A DNA stretch of 64,000 bases from Chryseobacterium aquifrigidense. Its GTDB lineage: Bacteria; Bacteroidota; Bacteroidia; Flavobacteriales; Weeksellaceae. Position numbers and translations under genes: made by a program. Numbering within the stretch: the first letter of the stretch is position 1; the number at the start of each line of letters is the position of its first letter. This document shows, in pieces, positions 1-8,205 of this stretch. The notes beneath the pieces are model-generated. The model did not search any database. It saw nothing but the letters and a program-made list of their open reading frames with translations, and had not been told where the DNA came from. The stretch covers positions 2,710,008 to 2,774,007 of the forward strand of contig NZ_VFPD01000001.1 of NCBI RefSeq assembly GCF_006716485.1. Direction: 5' to 3'.

Positions 1-90
1 TGGAAACTTCTTTACCAATATATGCCTGTAAGCTTCCAGATCATTTATAATGAGCAGCAGAAGCAGGATCAGATGTATTTTGGAAAATAA
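1..90 (+). CDS. C-terminal end of an unidentified protein (5' truncated by window)
   Basis: An open frame runs from the first base to a TAA at 88-90 and encodes 29 residues ending in MYFGK. It has no start inside the window, so it is read as the tail of a gene that begins upstream. The fragment is rich in Gln, Tyr and Met and carries no recognisable domain. The next gene starts about 120 bp downstream with no obvious terminator between them. Function cannot be assigned. Confidence 0.55.
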   Translation, partial: WKLLYQYMPVSFQIIYNEQQKQDQMYFGK

Positions 91-209
91 ATTAAACCCA
101 AAAGGTGAAAGGTAATCCTATATTTACCTTTCACCTTATTAACTATAAAATCACTTTTTATTTCGTTTCACCCATATCTGTGAAACTTCTTTTTTATAAA
201 AATATACCC

Positions 210-809
210 ATGAAATACTCTTTTTATGCCCTGATGATGGCATTATCATTGATCTCGTGTGAAAACAACGATAATACAATTGATGATCCAAGACCTGTTG
301 ATAAAGAGGTTTACTCGTTTCAATTTAAAAGCTATACTGTAAAAAATACAGTTTTGTATAAAGGATCAAACGGAGAAAAATCTGCACCGGACGAATCTTA
401 CCTTACCGGTTACTGGAGCTTATACCAGGAACCTGCCTGGAAAAAAATAACCCTTGACCTTAAAAACAAGACGATAAAATTATTCTCAGAAACCTCAACT
501 ACAGATTTCACCTATAGTTTTACCATCGTTAATGACTCTGTACTGATCAAAGAGAATAACAATAATAAGCCAACTTACATTGGCGATTTTCATAAAAATA
601 CTTCTTCATTCACTTTAAAAAGAACGTACAGATACGTAAAAAAAATTCCCCGGAATGATCAGGATGCACTACTGATTACAAAAAGTGCCCATTTTGGAAC
701 AACCCAATACGAAAATATTTTTGGAAATATATTTACCACTCCTTCTGAAATGATAAAAGGAGGTGATCAGGTTTTATGGACCAACATTGAATATTCTTAC
801 AAAGAATGA
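210..809 (+). CDS. Predicted lipoprotein, unknown function
   Basis: Encodes about 199 residues from the ATG at 210. I prefer this start over the in-frame ATG at 105 because it puts a lipoprotein signal at the N-terminus: MKYSF, a hydrophobic stretch, then a lipobox ending LISC, followed by an Asn/Asp-rich tether. The 35 extra residues of the longer frame look like leader DNA. The mature part is rich in beta-prone and aromatic residues and has no motif I recognise; many Bacteroidota lipoproteins have this look. It probably sits in the envelope. It is followed by a strong bidirectional hairpin shared with the convergent thioredoxin gene. Confidence 0.7.
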   Translation: MKYSFYALMMALSLISCENNDNTIDDPRPVDKEVYSFQFKSYTVKNTVLYKGSNGEKSAPDESYLTGYWSLYQEPAWKKITLDLKNKTIKLFSETSTTDFTYSFTIVNDSVLIKENNNNKPTYIGDFHKNTSSFTLKRTYRYVKKIPRNDQDALLITKSAHFGTTQYENIFGNIFTTPSEMIKGGDQVLWTNIEYSYKE

Positions 810-832
810 TTGTTATCTGTGATTATTCAAAA

Positions 833-870
833 AACAAATCCCCGGAACTTCATATTTCCGGGGATTTGTT
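833..870. terminator. Bidirectional intrinsic terminator
   Basis: A perfect 15-bp inverted repeat (833-847 with 856-870, arms AACAAATCCCCGGAA and its complement) with an 8-nt loop sits between two convergent genes. The T-rich 3' side suits termination of the lipoprotein gene, and the A-rich 5' side suits the thioredoxin gene on the other strand. Confidence 0.85.
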
Positions 871-890
871 TTATCATCAATGAAAAGTTT

Positions 891-1403
891 TTATTTCTTC
901 ACAAATACTTTCTCGATGGTCTGCGACTCTTCATTACTCAGTTTTGAGGCTTTCCCCAGTTTGGCAATAAAACTATTTACTTCTTCCGGTGTGGCAGGTG
1001 ATCCCAGATTTTCTCCTTTAGCATCAAAAGAATCTGCCAATACTTCTCCCTTTGGATTTAGAATCACCCAGAAAGGAAGTCCAGCATTTTCACCTTTATA
1101 TTTATTCATCAGCTCTTGTCCGCCCGGATTTTCAAGGCTTTTCTTGTCACCTCTCTCCTGAACGTCTACGTATGCCGTGACAAATCTTTTATCAAAAATA
1201 GGTTTGGTTTCAGGAAGATCCATATTTTTCTCCATCATTTTGCACCATTTGCACCATGAAGCATGGAACACCAGTAAAACATTTTTCTTTCCTGCTTTAG
1301 CTTCTGTGAAAGCCTTATTCAATACGACATCTGCTTTTTCCTGCGCTGCTCCCAACTGAAACAGTAACAAGGTTACAACGATAATAATTTTAGTGTATTT
1401 CAT
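891..1403 (-). CDS. Secreted thioredoxin-family protein
   Basis: A 170-residue protein with a signal peptide (residues about 1-20, ending GAAQ) followed by a thioredoxin fold. The active-site motif WCKWC (cysteines near 51 and 54) lies in the sequence HASWCKWCKMME, and a cis-Pro segment GLPFWVILNPKG follows. Thioredoxin-like proteins with a CxxC site reduce or exchange disulphides; with a signal peptide this one should act in the periplasm. The KWCK arrangement resembles the DUF255/thioredoxin_7 group more than classical TrxA (WCGPC). It stands alone, divergent from the gene at 1487, and ends at the shared hairpin 833-870. Confidence 0.88.
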   Translation of the reverse strand: MKYTKIIIVVTLLLFQLGAAQEKADVVLNKAFTEAKAGKKNVLLVFHASWCKWCKMMEKNMDLPETKPIFDKRFVTAYVDVQERGDKKSLENPGGQELMNKYKGENAGLPFWVILNPKGEVLADSFDAKGENLGSPATPEEVNSFIAKLGKASKLSNEESQTIEKVFVKK

Positions 1404-1486
1404 TCTGAATTTTTATTTTAAATCTACACGAATTTAGGTATTTAATCGTTACTTATTTTATTTAACTTTAAATATTAATACAAATA

Positions 1487-2056
1487 ATGAGCTATAATAT
1501 TTTTTGTTGTTTTCTGTTCACTTTTAGCATGATCAAGTTCAATGCTCAGGTTTCTGATGCCGTTAAAAAAACAGCAAAACCTTTAGAGAATATTTCTTAT
1601 GCTGAGTCATCTCATATCGGAGCCGGAGGAGAACAAAGTAAAATTTATAATCAATTTAAAAAAGTTTCCAAAATAGCAACTAATGACGAACTGTATTATT
1701 TTGCGATGAATGGGAGCAATGCATTAAAATTATATTCTGGGAAAGAATTGTTTAAAAGAAATGATAAGAGATTTTTAGACGTCTATACATTTTACTCCAA
1801 AAAACCTTTAAAAATGGAGTATGTTTTAGGCTGTACCATAGACAGTAAAAATATTGCTGAATTTTTAAAAGATGAAGTATCTGCAGCTCCACAATATATT
1901 TCGTTGCGGGATCAGTTATTAAAAAATAATAAACGGGATGAAGTAGTGAAAACCCAACTCAGACAAATTAAAGAAATGGGCTATGGTAAGCTTACGGAAG
2001 AAGATGTCAGATTAGTAAAGAATGATTTGGAAAAAATTGATCAAAAGCAAAACTGA
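1487..2056 (+). CDS. Hypothetical secreted protein
   Basis: A 189-residue protein with a hydrophobic N-terminus (MSYNIFCCFLFTFSMIKFNAQ) that looks like a signal peptide cleaved after Ala-Gln. The mature part begins with a small-residue segment (SYAESSHIGAGGEQ) and continues as a mostly helical, charged protein with a Lys/Glu-rich C-terminus. I do not recognise a family with confidence. It is divergent from the thioredoxin gene with an 83-bp AT-rich gap that must hold both promoters. The short distance to the AraC gene downstream (66 bp) allows but does not prove co-transcription. Confidence 0.65.
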   Translation: MSYNIFCCFLFTFSMIKFNAQVSDAVKKTAKPLENISYAESSHIGAGGEQSKIYNQFKKVSKIATNDELYYFAMNGSNALKLYSGKELFKRNDKRFLDVYTFYSKKPLKMEYVLGCTIDSKNIAEFLKDEVSAAPQYISLRDQLLKNNKRDEVVKTQLRQIKEMGYGKLTEEDVRLVKNDLEKIDQKQN

Positions 2057-2122
2057 GTTACTTGGTAGAGCAAATAGATTTAAATCTTCAATTCAGTTAC
2101 ATTAATCTTTAACAAGTTTAAA

Positions 2123-2914
2123 ATGATAGAAATAAAAAAATATTCTCATCAGCCAGGGCATCCTGAACCACGAAGAGTCATCAGATACACGCTATTCTGG
2201 TGTCATCAGGGAAGTGCCGAAATTTTGATTGACGAAAATATTTTCACCCTGAAACCCAGTCACGTCGTAACCATTACTTCAGGACAGTTTCATCAGTTAA
2301 AATCAGTGGAAGGAGAGCTTACTGCCTTAGAATTTACCCTGGATTTTTTCTGTAAAAGTGACAGCGATATTGAACTTATTTTTCACAACGGTCTCTTTTG
2401 TCATTTTGGGATGAATGAAATGATCACTATACAAAATCCTGCATTTTTTACTGAAACTCTGAATACGATTGAAAGAGAAATTCAGGAACAGCCTTATCAG
2501 TATCTGATCTCTACACATTCTCTGGTAGAGTTACTATTGGTGGAAATCAACCGCAGTAAAATTGCCAATGGCGATGAAATCTGGAAACCGGATGCTTTAT
2601 TTTTAAAGTTCCTTGAAAGTGTAAGGGCAAATTTTAAAAACAATTATCAGGTCTCCCATTTTGCAGATATTCTCGGAGCTACTGAAGCCAAACTGAATGA
2701 AGTTTCAAAGCTTCATACCAACAAAACCGCTCAGAATGTGATCTACAGCCTGACCATTTCCGAAGCCAAAAGACTTCTACTCTACGAAAAACTTACCATA
2801 AAAGAAATTGCCTACCAGCTTGGCTTTAATGATCCTTTCTATTTTTCAAACTTCTTCAAAAAACATACTTCCCGTTCTCCCAAAGACTATCAGAAAGCAG
2901 TAAAGGAAATTTAA
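2123..2914 (+). CDS. AraC family transcriptional regulator
   Basis: A 263-residue regulator. Residues about 1-90 form a cupin-like sensor domain (segments such as CHQGSAEILIDENIFTL), and residues about 165-260 hold the two helix-turn-helix motifs typical of AraC/XylS, ending in LTIKEIAYQLGFNDPFYFSN and FKKHTSRSPKDYQ. These proteins bind direct repeats near promoters and respond to small ligands. The ligand is unknown. The DoxX and cupin genes about 370 bp downstream on the same strand are plausible targets, but this is inferred from proximity only. Confidence 0.88.
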   Translation: MIEIKKYSHQPGHPEPRRVIRYTLFWCHQGSAEILIDENIFTLKPSHVVTITSGQFHQLKSVEGELTALEFTLDFFCKSDSDIELIFHNGLFCHFGMNEMITIQNPAFFTETLNTIEREIQEQPYQYLISTHSLVELLLVEINRSKIANGDEIWKPDALFLKFLESVRANFKNNYQVSHFADILGATEAKLNEVSKLHTNKTAQNVIYSLTISEAKRLLLYEKLTIKEIAYQLGFNDPFYFSNFFKKHTSRSPKDYQKAVKEI

Positions 2915-3284
2915 AAGAAGTCAGAATTGAGATCAGCACAAAGTTAGGGCCAGGCAAAAAAATGTACTAATCCGTTGATGAAGCAATATGGCTATGCTGT
3001 TGCTTAGAAAGAATCAATGAAATTGATTCCTCCTTTGCCTCCTTAAAAATATAAAATCAACTTCTTAAAACTTTGTATCTGAATTACATCCCGAATCGGT
3101 TTAAAAGTTGGAGAAAAATGTCAACATCCTAAATTATCTACAGCATTTGAGGCTCATCCAGCATTGTTTTATATATCATCACTTCCATCTTTCCTGCTAA
3201 ATATTACATTCTTTTTCCGGAATTGTCTATTCTTTTGGCAACCGCTTTCGTTGAACTTTGTACAATAATTAAGACCTAAAAATT
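2915..3284 (+). other. Intergenic region upstream of the DoxX gene
   Basis: 370 bp without a convincing gene. A small inverted repeat (3011-3018 with 3022-3029) may end the AraC transcript. A short frame ending in NPLMKQYGYAVA near 2995 is too small to call and could be a gene remnant. The promoter for the gene at 3285 should lie near 3230-3275, but no perfect TAnnTTTG box is evident. Confidence 0.4.
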
Positions 3285-3716
3285 ATGCGTATGAAAACTC
3301 AACAGGATACTGCGATATTCTTACTAAGAATTACTTTGGCTTTTGGATTTTTATCTGCCGTGGCAAGCAGGCTGAACCTTTGGGGAGCACAATCTTCCGG
3401 CTGGAAAAAATTTGTCGATTACACTGCTGAGACCAATTCATTTTTACCCCATTCGTGGGCGTCTGCCATTGCAATAGTTTCAACAGCAGCTGAACTTTCA
3501 ATAGGCATTTTGCTTCTGCTGGGATATCAGATAAAAAAGACATCCTTTTGTGCTTCTGTTCTTACTTTATTATTTGCCGTTGCAATGAGTATTTCTTACG
3601 GAATTAAAGAACCTTTGGATTATTCAGTTTTTGTATTCAGTGCCGGCGCATTTCTTCTAAGTACATTTCCACGTTACTCATGGAGTTTAGACCATTTTTA
3701 CATCGATAACAATTAA
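3285..3716 (+). CDS. DoxX-like small membrane protein
   Basis: A 143-residue protein with four predicted membrane helices (around residues 10-28, 60-82, 88-107 and 112-130). The order of helices and the segment AELSIGILLLLGY match the DoxX/DoxD family. These proteins are linked to quinone or thiol redox chemistry in some species, but the biochemical role of most members is unknown. A second ATG two codons in (3291) is an equally good start. The cupin gene follows after 12 bp, so the two are very likely one operon. Confidence 0.85.
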   Translation: MRMKTQQDTAIFLLRITLAFGFLSAVASRLNLWGAQSSGWKKFVDYTAETNSFLPHSWASAIAIVSTAAELSIGILLLLGYQIKKTSFCASVLTLLFAVAMSISYGIKEPLDYSVFVFSAGAFLLSTFPRYSWSLDHFYIDNN

Positions 3717-3728
3717 AATTTATATATT

Positions 3729-4082
3729 ATGAACACCAACATCCACGATTACATCGTAAAAACAGAACAGAAAGAATGGCAGCCTTTAATTGAAAAAGGG
3801 ATTCATTATGAAGGTATTTCTGTAAAATCTTTGAAATTTGATCCTGAAAAAAACCGTTCCACCAGTATTCTTTTAAAATTTGAACCGGGAGCCAGCTATC
3901 CTTATCACAATCATCCTGCCGGTGAAGAATTGTTTATCATAGAAGGTAATGCGACTATTGCAGGAGCTCAGCTTGAAAAAGGAGATTATCTGTATACTCC
4001 GCCCAATTTTAAACATTCTGTGAAATCAGAGCTTGGCTGTACCATTCTTTTTGTGGTACCGGAGGAAGTAGAAATTCTTTAA
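3729..4082 (+). CDS. Single-domain cupin protein (ChrR-like)
   Basis: A 117-residue cupin. The first cupin motif is seen as PYHNHPAGEELFIIEG (His60, His62, Glu66 or Glu67) and the second as YTPPNFKHSV (His96), so the metal-binding set is complete. The arrangement resembles the ChrR cupin domain of zinc-binding anti-sigma factors, but the N-terminal anti-sigma part is absent. It may act as a small metalloenzyme or sensor. It lies 12 bp behind the DoxX gene and is followed by a large repeat element that may end the transcript. Confidence 0.85.
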   Translation: MNTNIHDYIVKTEQKEWQPLIEKGIHYEGISVKSLKFDPEKNRSTSILLKFEPGASYPYHNHPAGEELFIIEGNATIAGAQLEKGDYLYTPPNFKHSVKSELGCTILFVVPEEVEIL

Positions 4083-4098
4083 ATGGATGACAAACCAA

Positions 4099-4230
4099 AG
4101 AGGTTGTCTCAAAAGTGTCAATCTGAATGAAATACAATGTAATGAAGAATCCCATTTGTTTGATCATCAATAAGATTCTTCCTACTTCAGAATGACAAAG
4201 TCAGGTAATCTGACTTTTGAGACAGCCTCT
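4099..4230. repeat. MITE-like element with near-perfect 18-bp terminal inverted repeats
   Basis: The element is bounded by AGAGGTTGTCTCAAAAGT (4099-4116) and its complement with one mismatch (4213-4230). The 96-bp centre holds TCTGAATGAA, GAAGAATC and CAGAATGACA, which recur in opposite orientation at 31463-31542. The element carries no gene. It lies between the 3' ends of convergent genes and could act as a terminator. Confidence 0.75.
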
Positions 4231-4255
4231 ACCGTAATTAAAAAACAGGATGAAC

Positions 4256-5365
4256 TTATTTCAAAGCTGTTTTCCCCGGTGATATCGGTTTGAAATTAAT
4301 TAATGTTTTTTTCTTTCTCACCATATCTACCAAAGTCTGTACTGAAAAAGTGAGAATAATATATAACAGGATAAGCACGCATACATAACCAATTTCATGT
4401 TGTCTGTATCCGAAAATCCCTTTCCCCCATGAAATCAGAATCCATTGGATCATGTACATTGAGGTTAAATTTTTGCTGCAGTATTTCAGAACACGCATAA
4501 AGCCATTGTCTTTAACGTTGGCTGTAACTGTATTAATCAGCCATAAAAACAGCAAAGTCCAGCCTGCAAAATAAATAACGCCTCCTGGACCCATATGATA
4601 AAAACCATTGTAATGATAATCTCCATATAGAAAGACCAACGGAGCTCCTATGGCAATAAACAAAAGCCCGACATAGAGCATATTTCTGAATATCTGTTTG
4701 ATATTATAGTTCAGTTCCTGAAACCATTTCCCGAAAAACATTCCGATGATAATAAAAGCCATCCATGGGAAAACCGGGAAATAAACATATGCCGGATAAT
4801 CAGTATTGAAAAGTAAATCCAGCACATAGTTGATCACAGGGTAATCCAGATTAATTCCGCTTACCTCTCTTGATATTAATGCAACGAATAAACCAATAGC
4901 CAGTATGATATATTTATTCTTCACATACGCTCTGATCAATCCGACAAACAATAAAGACATTCCCGCAAGCTGTAAAATATCTCCCAGCTGTACCAGATAC
5001 ACATACTGCTGTTCTATAGGCGCGTGCCATCCGTATTTTTGAATAAAATTATCGGGAGCAAAATTAAAAATCACAGGAATCATAAACTTCATAAAGTTCA
5101 TAAACAGGCCCGCAAATACGAGTAAAACACCCCGTTTTAAAGCACTTTTAAGACTTTGATGGCTGGAAGTCATGAAGGTAATTCCCATACAGATCAGAAA
5201 GATAGACGTTCCTCTTCCGAGAAAAACAATAAAACTGCCGATAGCGGTTTCATATTGTGATTTTACATTGGCATACACCAATAAGGTATGTATAATGATC
5301 ATCCCGATGACACTTATACCTTTTATCAGATCCAGAGTAAGGATTCTTTTGTTTTGTTGTTCCAT
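4256..5365 (-). CDS. Multi-pass membrane acyltransferase-like protein (DUF1624/YeiB type)
   Basis: A 369-residue integral membrane protein with about ten predicted helices. It opens with RILTLDLIKGISVIGMIIIH, the Arg/Asp/His signature near the first helix shared by acyltransferase_3, YeiB-like and heparan-alpha-glucosaminide N-acetyltransferase (HGSNAT) families. In those families the N-terminal His is thought to take part in acyl transfer across the membrane. The substrate is unknown. It is a single gene facing the cupin gene. An alternative name such as DUF418/YeiB protein cannot be ruled out from sequence reading alone. Confidence 0.75.
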   Translation of the reverse strand: MEQQNKRILTLDLIKGISVIGMIIIHTLLVYANVKSQYETAIGSFIVFLGRGTSIFLICMGITFMTSSHQSLKSALKRGVLLVFAGLFMNFMKFMIPVIFNFAPDNFIQKYGWHAPIEQQYVYLVQLGDILQLAGMSLLFVGLIRAYVKNKYIILAIGLFVALISREVSGINLDYPVINYVLDLLFNTDYPAYVYFPVFPWMAFIIIGMFFGKWFQELNYNIKQIFRNMLYVGLLFIAIGAPLVFLYGDYHYNGFYHMGPGGVIYFAGWTLLFLWLINTVTANVKDNGFMRVLKYCSKNLTSMYMIQWILISWGKGIFGYRQHEIGYVCVLILLYIILTFSVQTLVDMVRKKKTLINFKPISPGKTALK

Positions 5366-5750
5366 AGTTTTTAGTGGAAATTGTGGATTAGATAGATAAA
5401 ATTGTATTCATTTAGTAATTTTTCAAAACTGTATTTTTATTTATTCTAAATAAAAATCAAATATACAAATTAAAACCACTTCTTATATTGTATTCAATAA
5501 TTTTCATAAAATACTAATAATTAAATATTTACTTCGAAATTAAAGAACGATGAGGATAAATATTTCTTCATACACAATCACCTAATTTTATCCTGATATC
5601 GTCCGAAAAATGAAACACTTAATACGCTATCCCTGAAACAAAAAACTCTTCCAGACGGAAGAGTTTCATTACCATTATCATAATTCTGACAGTTCTGATG
5701 ATCAGATTTGTATTACAAACTGTAAAGTCATCAGAGACAACCTTTAAAAA
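5366..5750 (-). other. AT-rich intergenic region
   Basis: 385 bp with no gene. The side next to 5365 is very AT-rich and should hold the promoter of the acyltransferase gene. The other side holds the terminator at 5643-5666 and a second inverted repeat (TTCTGATGA at 5693-5701 with TCATCAGA at 5728-5735). Confidence 0.5.
5643..5666 (-). terminator. Intrinsic terminator of the hydrolase/racemase genes
   Basis: A perfect 10-bp stem (AAACTCTTCC with its complement) and 4-nt loop. It is followed on the minus strand by a T tract, about 85 bp beyond the stop of the hydrolase gene. Confidence 0.75.
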
Positions 5751-6701
5751 TTACAGGCCCGAACCAAGCATCTTTATCCAGATAGGTTGATAGACAGGAT
5801 TTTTAATTCCTTCCACGTGATATGGATTAGAAGGTGCACGCTTATTTGTTCGCTGGATCATAGGCTGATCTAGAGCAAAAACATTCTCTGCAGGAATATG
5901 AAGTTCTTTACAGATTTCTGCCAGCTCTGTTGCAGCAGCTTCTTTCACATGGTAGGTTGCAAAAACATTTTGGGGTGATGTTACCAGTTTTTGAGAGTAC
6001 CAGCCTGCAATTTTTTTCGTTTTGGAATCACTGTAATCCCAGCCTCCAGAAAAGCTGATAATTCTTGCTACAGACTCGTGCTGGGCAATAAATTCAGCCA
6101 TACCTCCGCCCTGGGATTGCCCTACAATGGCAATTTTGCTCCAAATGGGCTTGCCTGTGCTCTGATTCAGATATTGAGACCATGCCCCTTCTTTATCATT
6201 TTTCGACAAATACTGTAAAAGTTTTGTCAGACGAGGTATAATGGCATCCTGATACTGATCCGGAATAGGCAGAAAAGTATGATCACCATAGATACGTTTT
6301 CTGCGGAATTCCGCAGCACAGTCAACATTTTTACTCAAATAATCCCCTTTACAAACCTGCGAAACCCCAGGCGTACTCATAAAAGAGAGTGCTATAATTC
6401 TATATCCCTGGTCCAATGCTGTTTTAAAAAAGCTCTGAGGAACATGATCAGTTGATCCTCCGGTTCCTGTAAGCCATAACAACACTTTATTGTTTTTAAT
6501 GGCCTCGTCATAAATTACACTATGCGCACTGTCCCAATTCTTTACCGAAGGGTCAGCTTCACTGGGTTTCACCTTGAGTATTTTATATGCTGAAAAATCA
6601 ATAGCCGGACTTACCTGTTGTGCTGCCAGGTTTGCGGACAAACTTATCATAATCAACAAAATACACAGTATCATGGTGGATAATGAGGTCTTTTTTTCCA
6701 T
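5751..6701 (-). CDS. Secreted alpha/beta hydrolase
   Basis: A 316-residue protein with a signal peptide (residues about 1-28, ending NLAAQ). The nucleophile elbow GQSQGG puts the catalytic serine near residue 196, and an oxyanion-type segment LLWLTGTGGS lies near 75. A candidate catalytic His is in SNPYHVEG near the C-terminus. The whole resembles the BPSS1187-like hydrolase group. It is probably periplasmic, and its substrate is unknown. It lies 43 bp downstream of the racemase gene on the same strand and shares a terminator with it, so the two probably form an operon. Confidence 0.8.
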   Translation of the reverse strand: MEKKTSLSTMILCILLIMISLSANLAAQQVSPAIDFSAYKILKVKPSEADPSVKNWDSAHSVIYDEAIKNNKVLLWLTGTGGSTDHVPQSFFKTALDQGYRIIALSFMSTPGVSQVCKGDYLSKNVDCAAEFRRKRIYGDHTFLPIPDQYQDAIIPRLTKLLQYLSKNDKEGAWSQYLNQSTGKPIWSKIAIVGQSQGGGMAEFIAQHESVARIISFSGGWDYSDSKTKKIAGWYSQKLVTSPQNVFATYHVKEAAATELAEICKELHIPAENVFALDQPMIQRTNKRAPSNPYHVEGIKNPVYQPIWIKMLGSGL

Positions 6702-6744
6702 TTGTATTTAAAATTAAATTAAACAATTAAACTCTATAAATTAG

Positions 6745-7518
6745 TTAAAAATCAGATCCCAGGATAAAATCTACGCCCATTTGAGCATGCAGTAATGTGG
6801 TATTGAATACCGGTATCTTCAGATCATTTTGCCCTATAATAAGGGGAAATTCTGTACATCCCAATATAATGCCTTCAGCACCGTTTGATTCCAGAATTGC
6901 AACCTGATCCAATATGTATTTTTTTGTTTCAGGTTTTAAAATACCAAGAGACAGTTCTTTTTGTATAATGGTGTGAAGCTTTTCTCTGTCTTCCTTTTGA
7001 TCAGGTACCATCATATCAATATCATATTTATCTTTTAGGATTTTCGCAATAAATGGCTCCTCCATGGTAAATATTGTCCCAATAAGCCCAACCTTACAGA
7101 GCCCTTTCTTCCGGACTGCATTGCCTATAGCATCTCCAATGTGGAGTATGGGAATCATGCTATGCGGCTGTACATCATGATACACTTTATGGGGCGTATT
7201 GGCACAAAACATTACTGCAGATGCGCCGGCTTTATATAATTGGTCACAGGCTTCAATCAGCATTATTGCAATGGTATCCCAACGATCCGCTTTTTGTAAT
7301 TGATGCATATTATACTGGTCAAGATTTAATAATACAAGTGGGGGATTTGTGTTATTACCAAAATGTTCATTGATGCTTTGGTTCAAGTACGTATAATATT
7401 CCAAGGTTGAGTGCCAGGAAAGACCTCCGATAAGACCTAATTTCCGCAACATAGGATGGTGCAGCTCCTGTTGAAACTTTTTCGGATAATCTGTAGAACT
7501 TGTATTATAACTTGTCAT
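6745..7518 (-). CDS. Aspartate/glutamate racemase family protein
   Basis: Up to 257 residues. The two catalytic cysteines of the Asp/Glu racemase fold are visible as FCANTPHK (Cys105) and LGCTEFPL (Cys221), with the N-terminal strand KLGLIGGLSW. These enzymes invert the alpha carbon of aspartate, glutamate or related acids without a cofactor. The family usually starts right at the first strand, so the Met at residue 23 (ATG near 7452) may be the true start; the 22 extra residues have no homologous counterpart that I know of. It is the first gene of a probable pair with the secreted hydrolase. Confidence 0.85.
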   Translation of the reverse strand: MTSYNTSSTDYPKKFQQELHHPMLRKLGLIGGLSWHSTLEYYTYLNQSINEHFGNNTNPPLVLLNLDQYNMHQLQKADRWDTIAIMLIEACDQLYKAGASAVMFCANTPHKVYHDVQPHSMIPILHIGDAIGNAVRKKGLCKVGLIGTIFTMEEPFIAKILKDKYDIDMMVPDQKEDREKLHTIIQKELSLGILKPETKKYILDQVAILESNGAEGIILGCTEFPLIIGQNDLKIPVFNTTLLHAQMGVDFILGSDF

Positions 7519-8205
7519 GAATCTGATGTTTATTAGTGGAACGGTATTTAATCCTATTTGCTAATAAAATACAGATCAGTTCATATGATCAATAGGCCTT
7601 GACAACTCCTGATGATATAAGTTTACTATAGCAAAGTCGAAATACCGCAATTAACTTTTACAAAATATTGTTGATATGGAGGTTATTCCTTAACAATATT
7701 GAGAAAAAAAACGGAGAGCTGCGCAACAACACCCTACAACATATATACGTCTTTTATATCTATACTAAAAAAAACTATTCATATACATTCACCATAAGCC
7801 TGCCCGACATCGGTTTTTTGGTTAATAGTTTCTTGTTGTTAAAATATCCCTATTGAAATGCATGAAAATTAACTATTTCTGCCGGAGCAGAATTTCGGTA
7901 TTGAACAGAAGTCAGCAGGCCGCATACGCTATTGCACGTCCACCAATACATCTACAATCAATAACCAGAGAACACAAAATATTTCATTATTTAAATCACT
8001 TTAATGTGGTTTAATATATTCGTATTTTTCATTAAAATCATGCATTTTACTAATAAAAAATGCATGCATTATACAGCCATGTACACAAATGATGTATTTA
8101 TGTTGCATATGCAACTTTACTACACTACTCCAATATATATTACATTTACACACGTAGTCCGGTTCTATTGATACAAAGAAAAAAAAATTATTAAATTAAC
8201 ATGTT
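7519..8205 (+). other. Long regulatory region upstream of fibre gene 1
   Basis: 687 bp with no credible gene; a 62-codon frame at 7668-7856 has no start context or family. It holds a reverse-strand copy of the locus motif at 7734-7748 (reads GTATATATGTTGTAG on the minus strand), a 12-bp palindrome AATGCATGCATT (8059-8070) and a 14-bp palindrome GTTGCATATGCAAC (8102-8115). It is unusually long for this genome and is probably a regulated promoter region. Confidence 0.55.
8094..8148 (+). promoter_or_regulatory. Putative operator and -7 box of fibre gene 1
   Basis: GTATTTATGTTGCA (8094-8107) differs at two positions from the motif found before fibre gene 3. It is followed 33 bp later by TACATTTA (8141-8148), which matches the -7 consensus TAnnTTTG at all fixed positions but the last. 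A perfect 14-bp palindrome overlaps the motif at 8102-8115. Confidence 0.45.

Noticed and set aside
2955..3006. Short coding remnant ending NPLMKQYGYAVA
   Set aside because: Only about 18 residues are open before a stop upstream; too short to identify and possibly chance.
7668..7856. 62-codon frame upstream of fibre gene 1
   Set aside because: It spans a copy of the locus motif, has a low-complexity Tyr/Asn/Lys-rich product and no family resemblance; most likely chance in AT-rich regulatory DNA.
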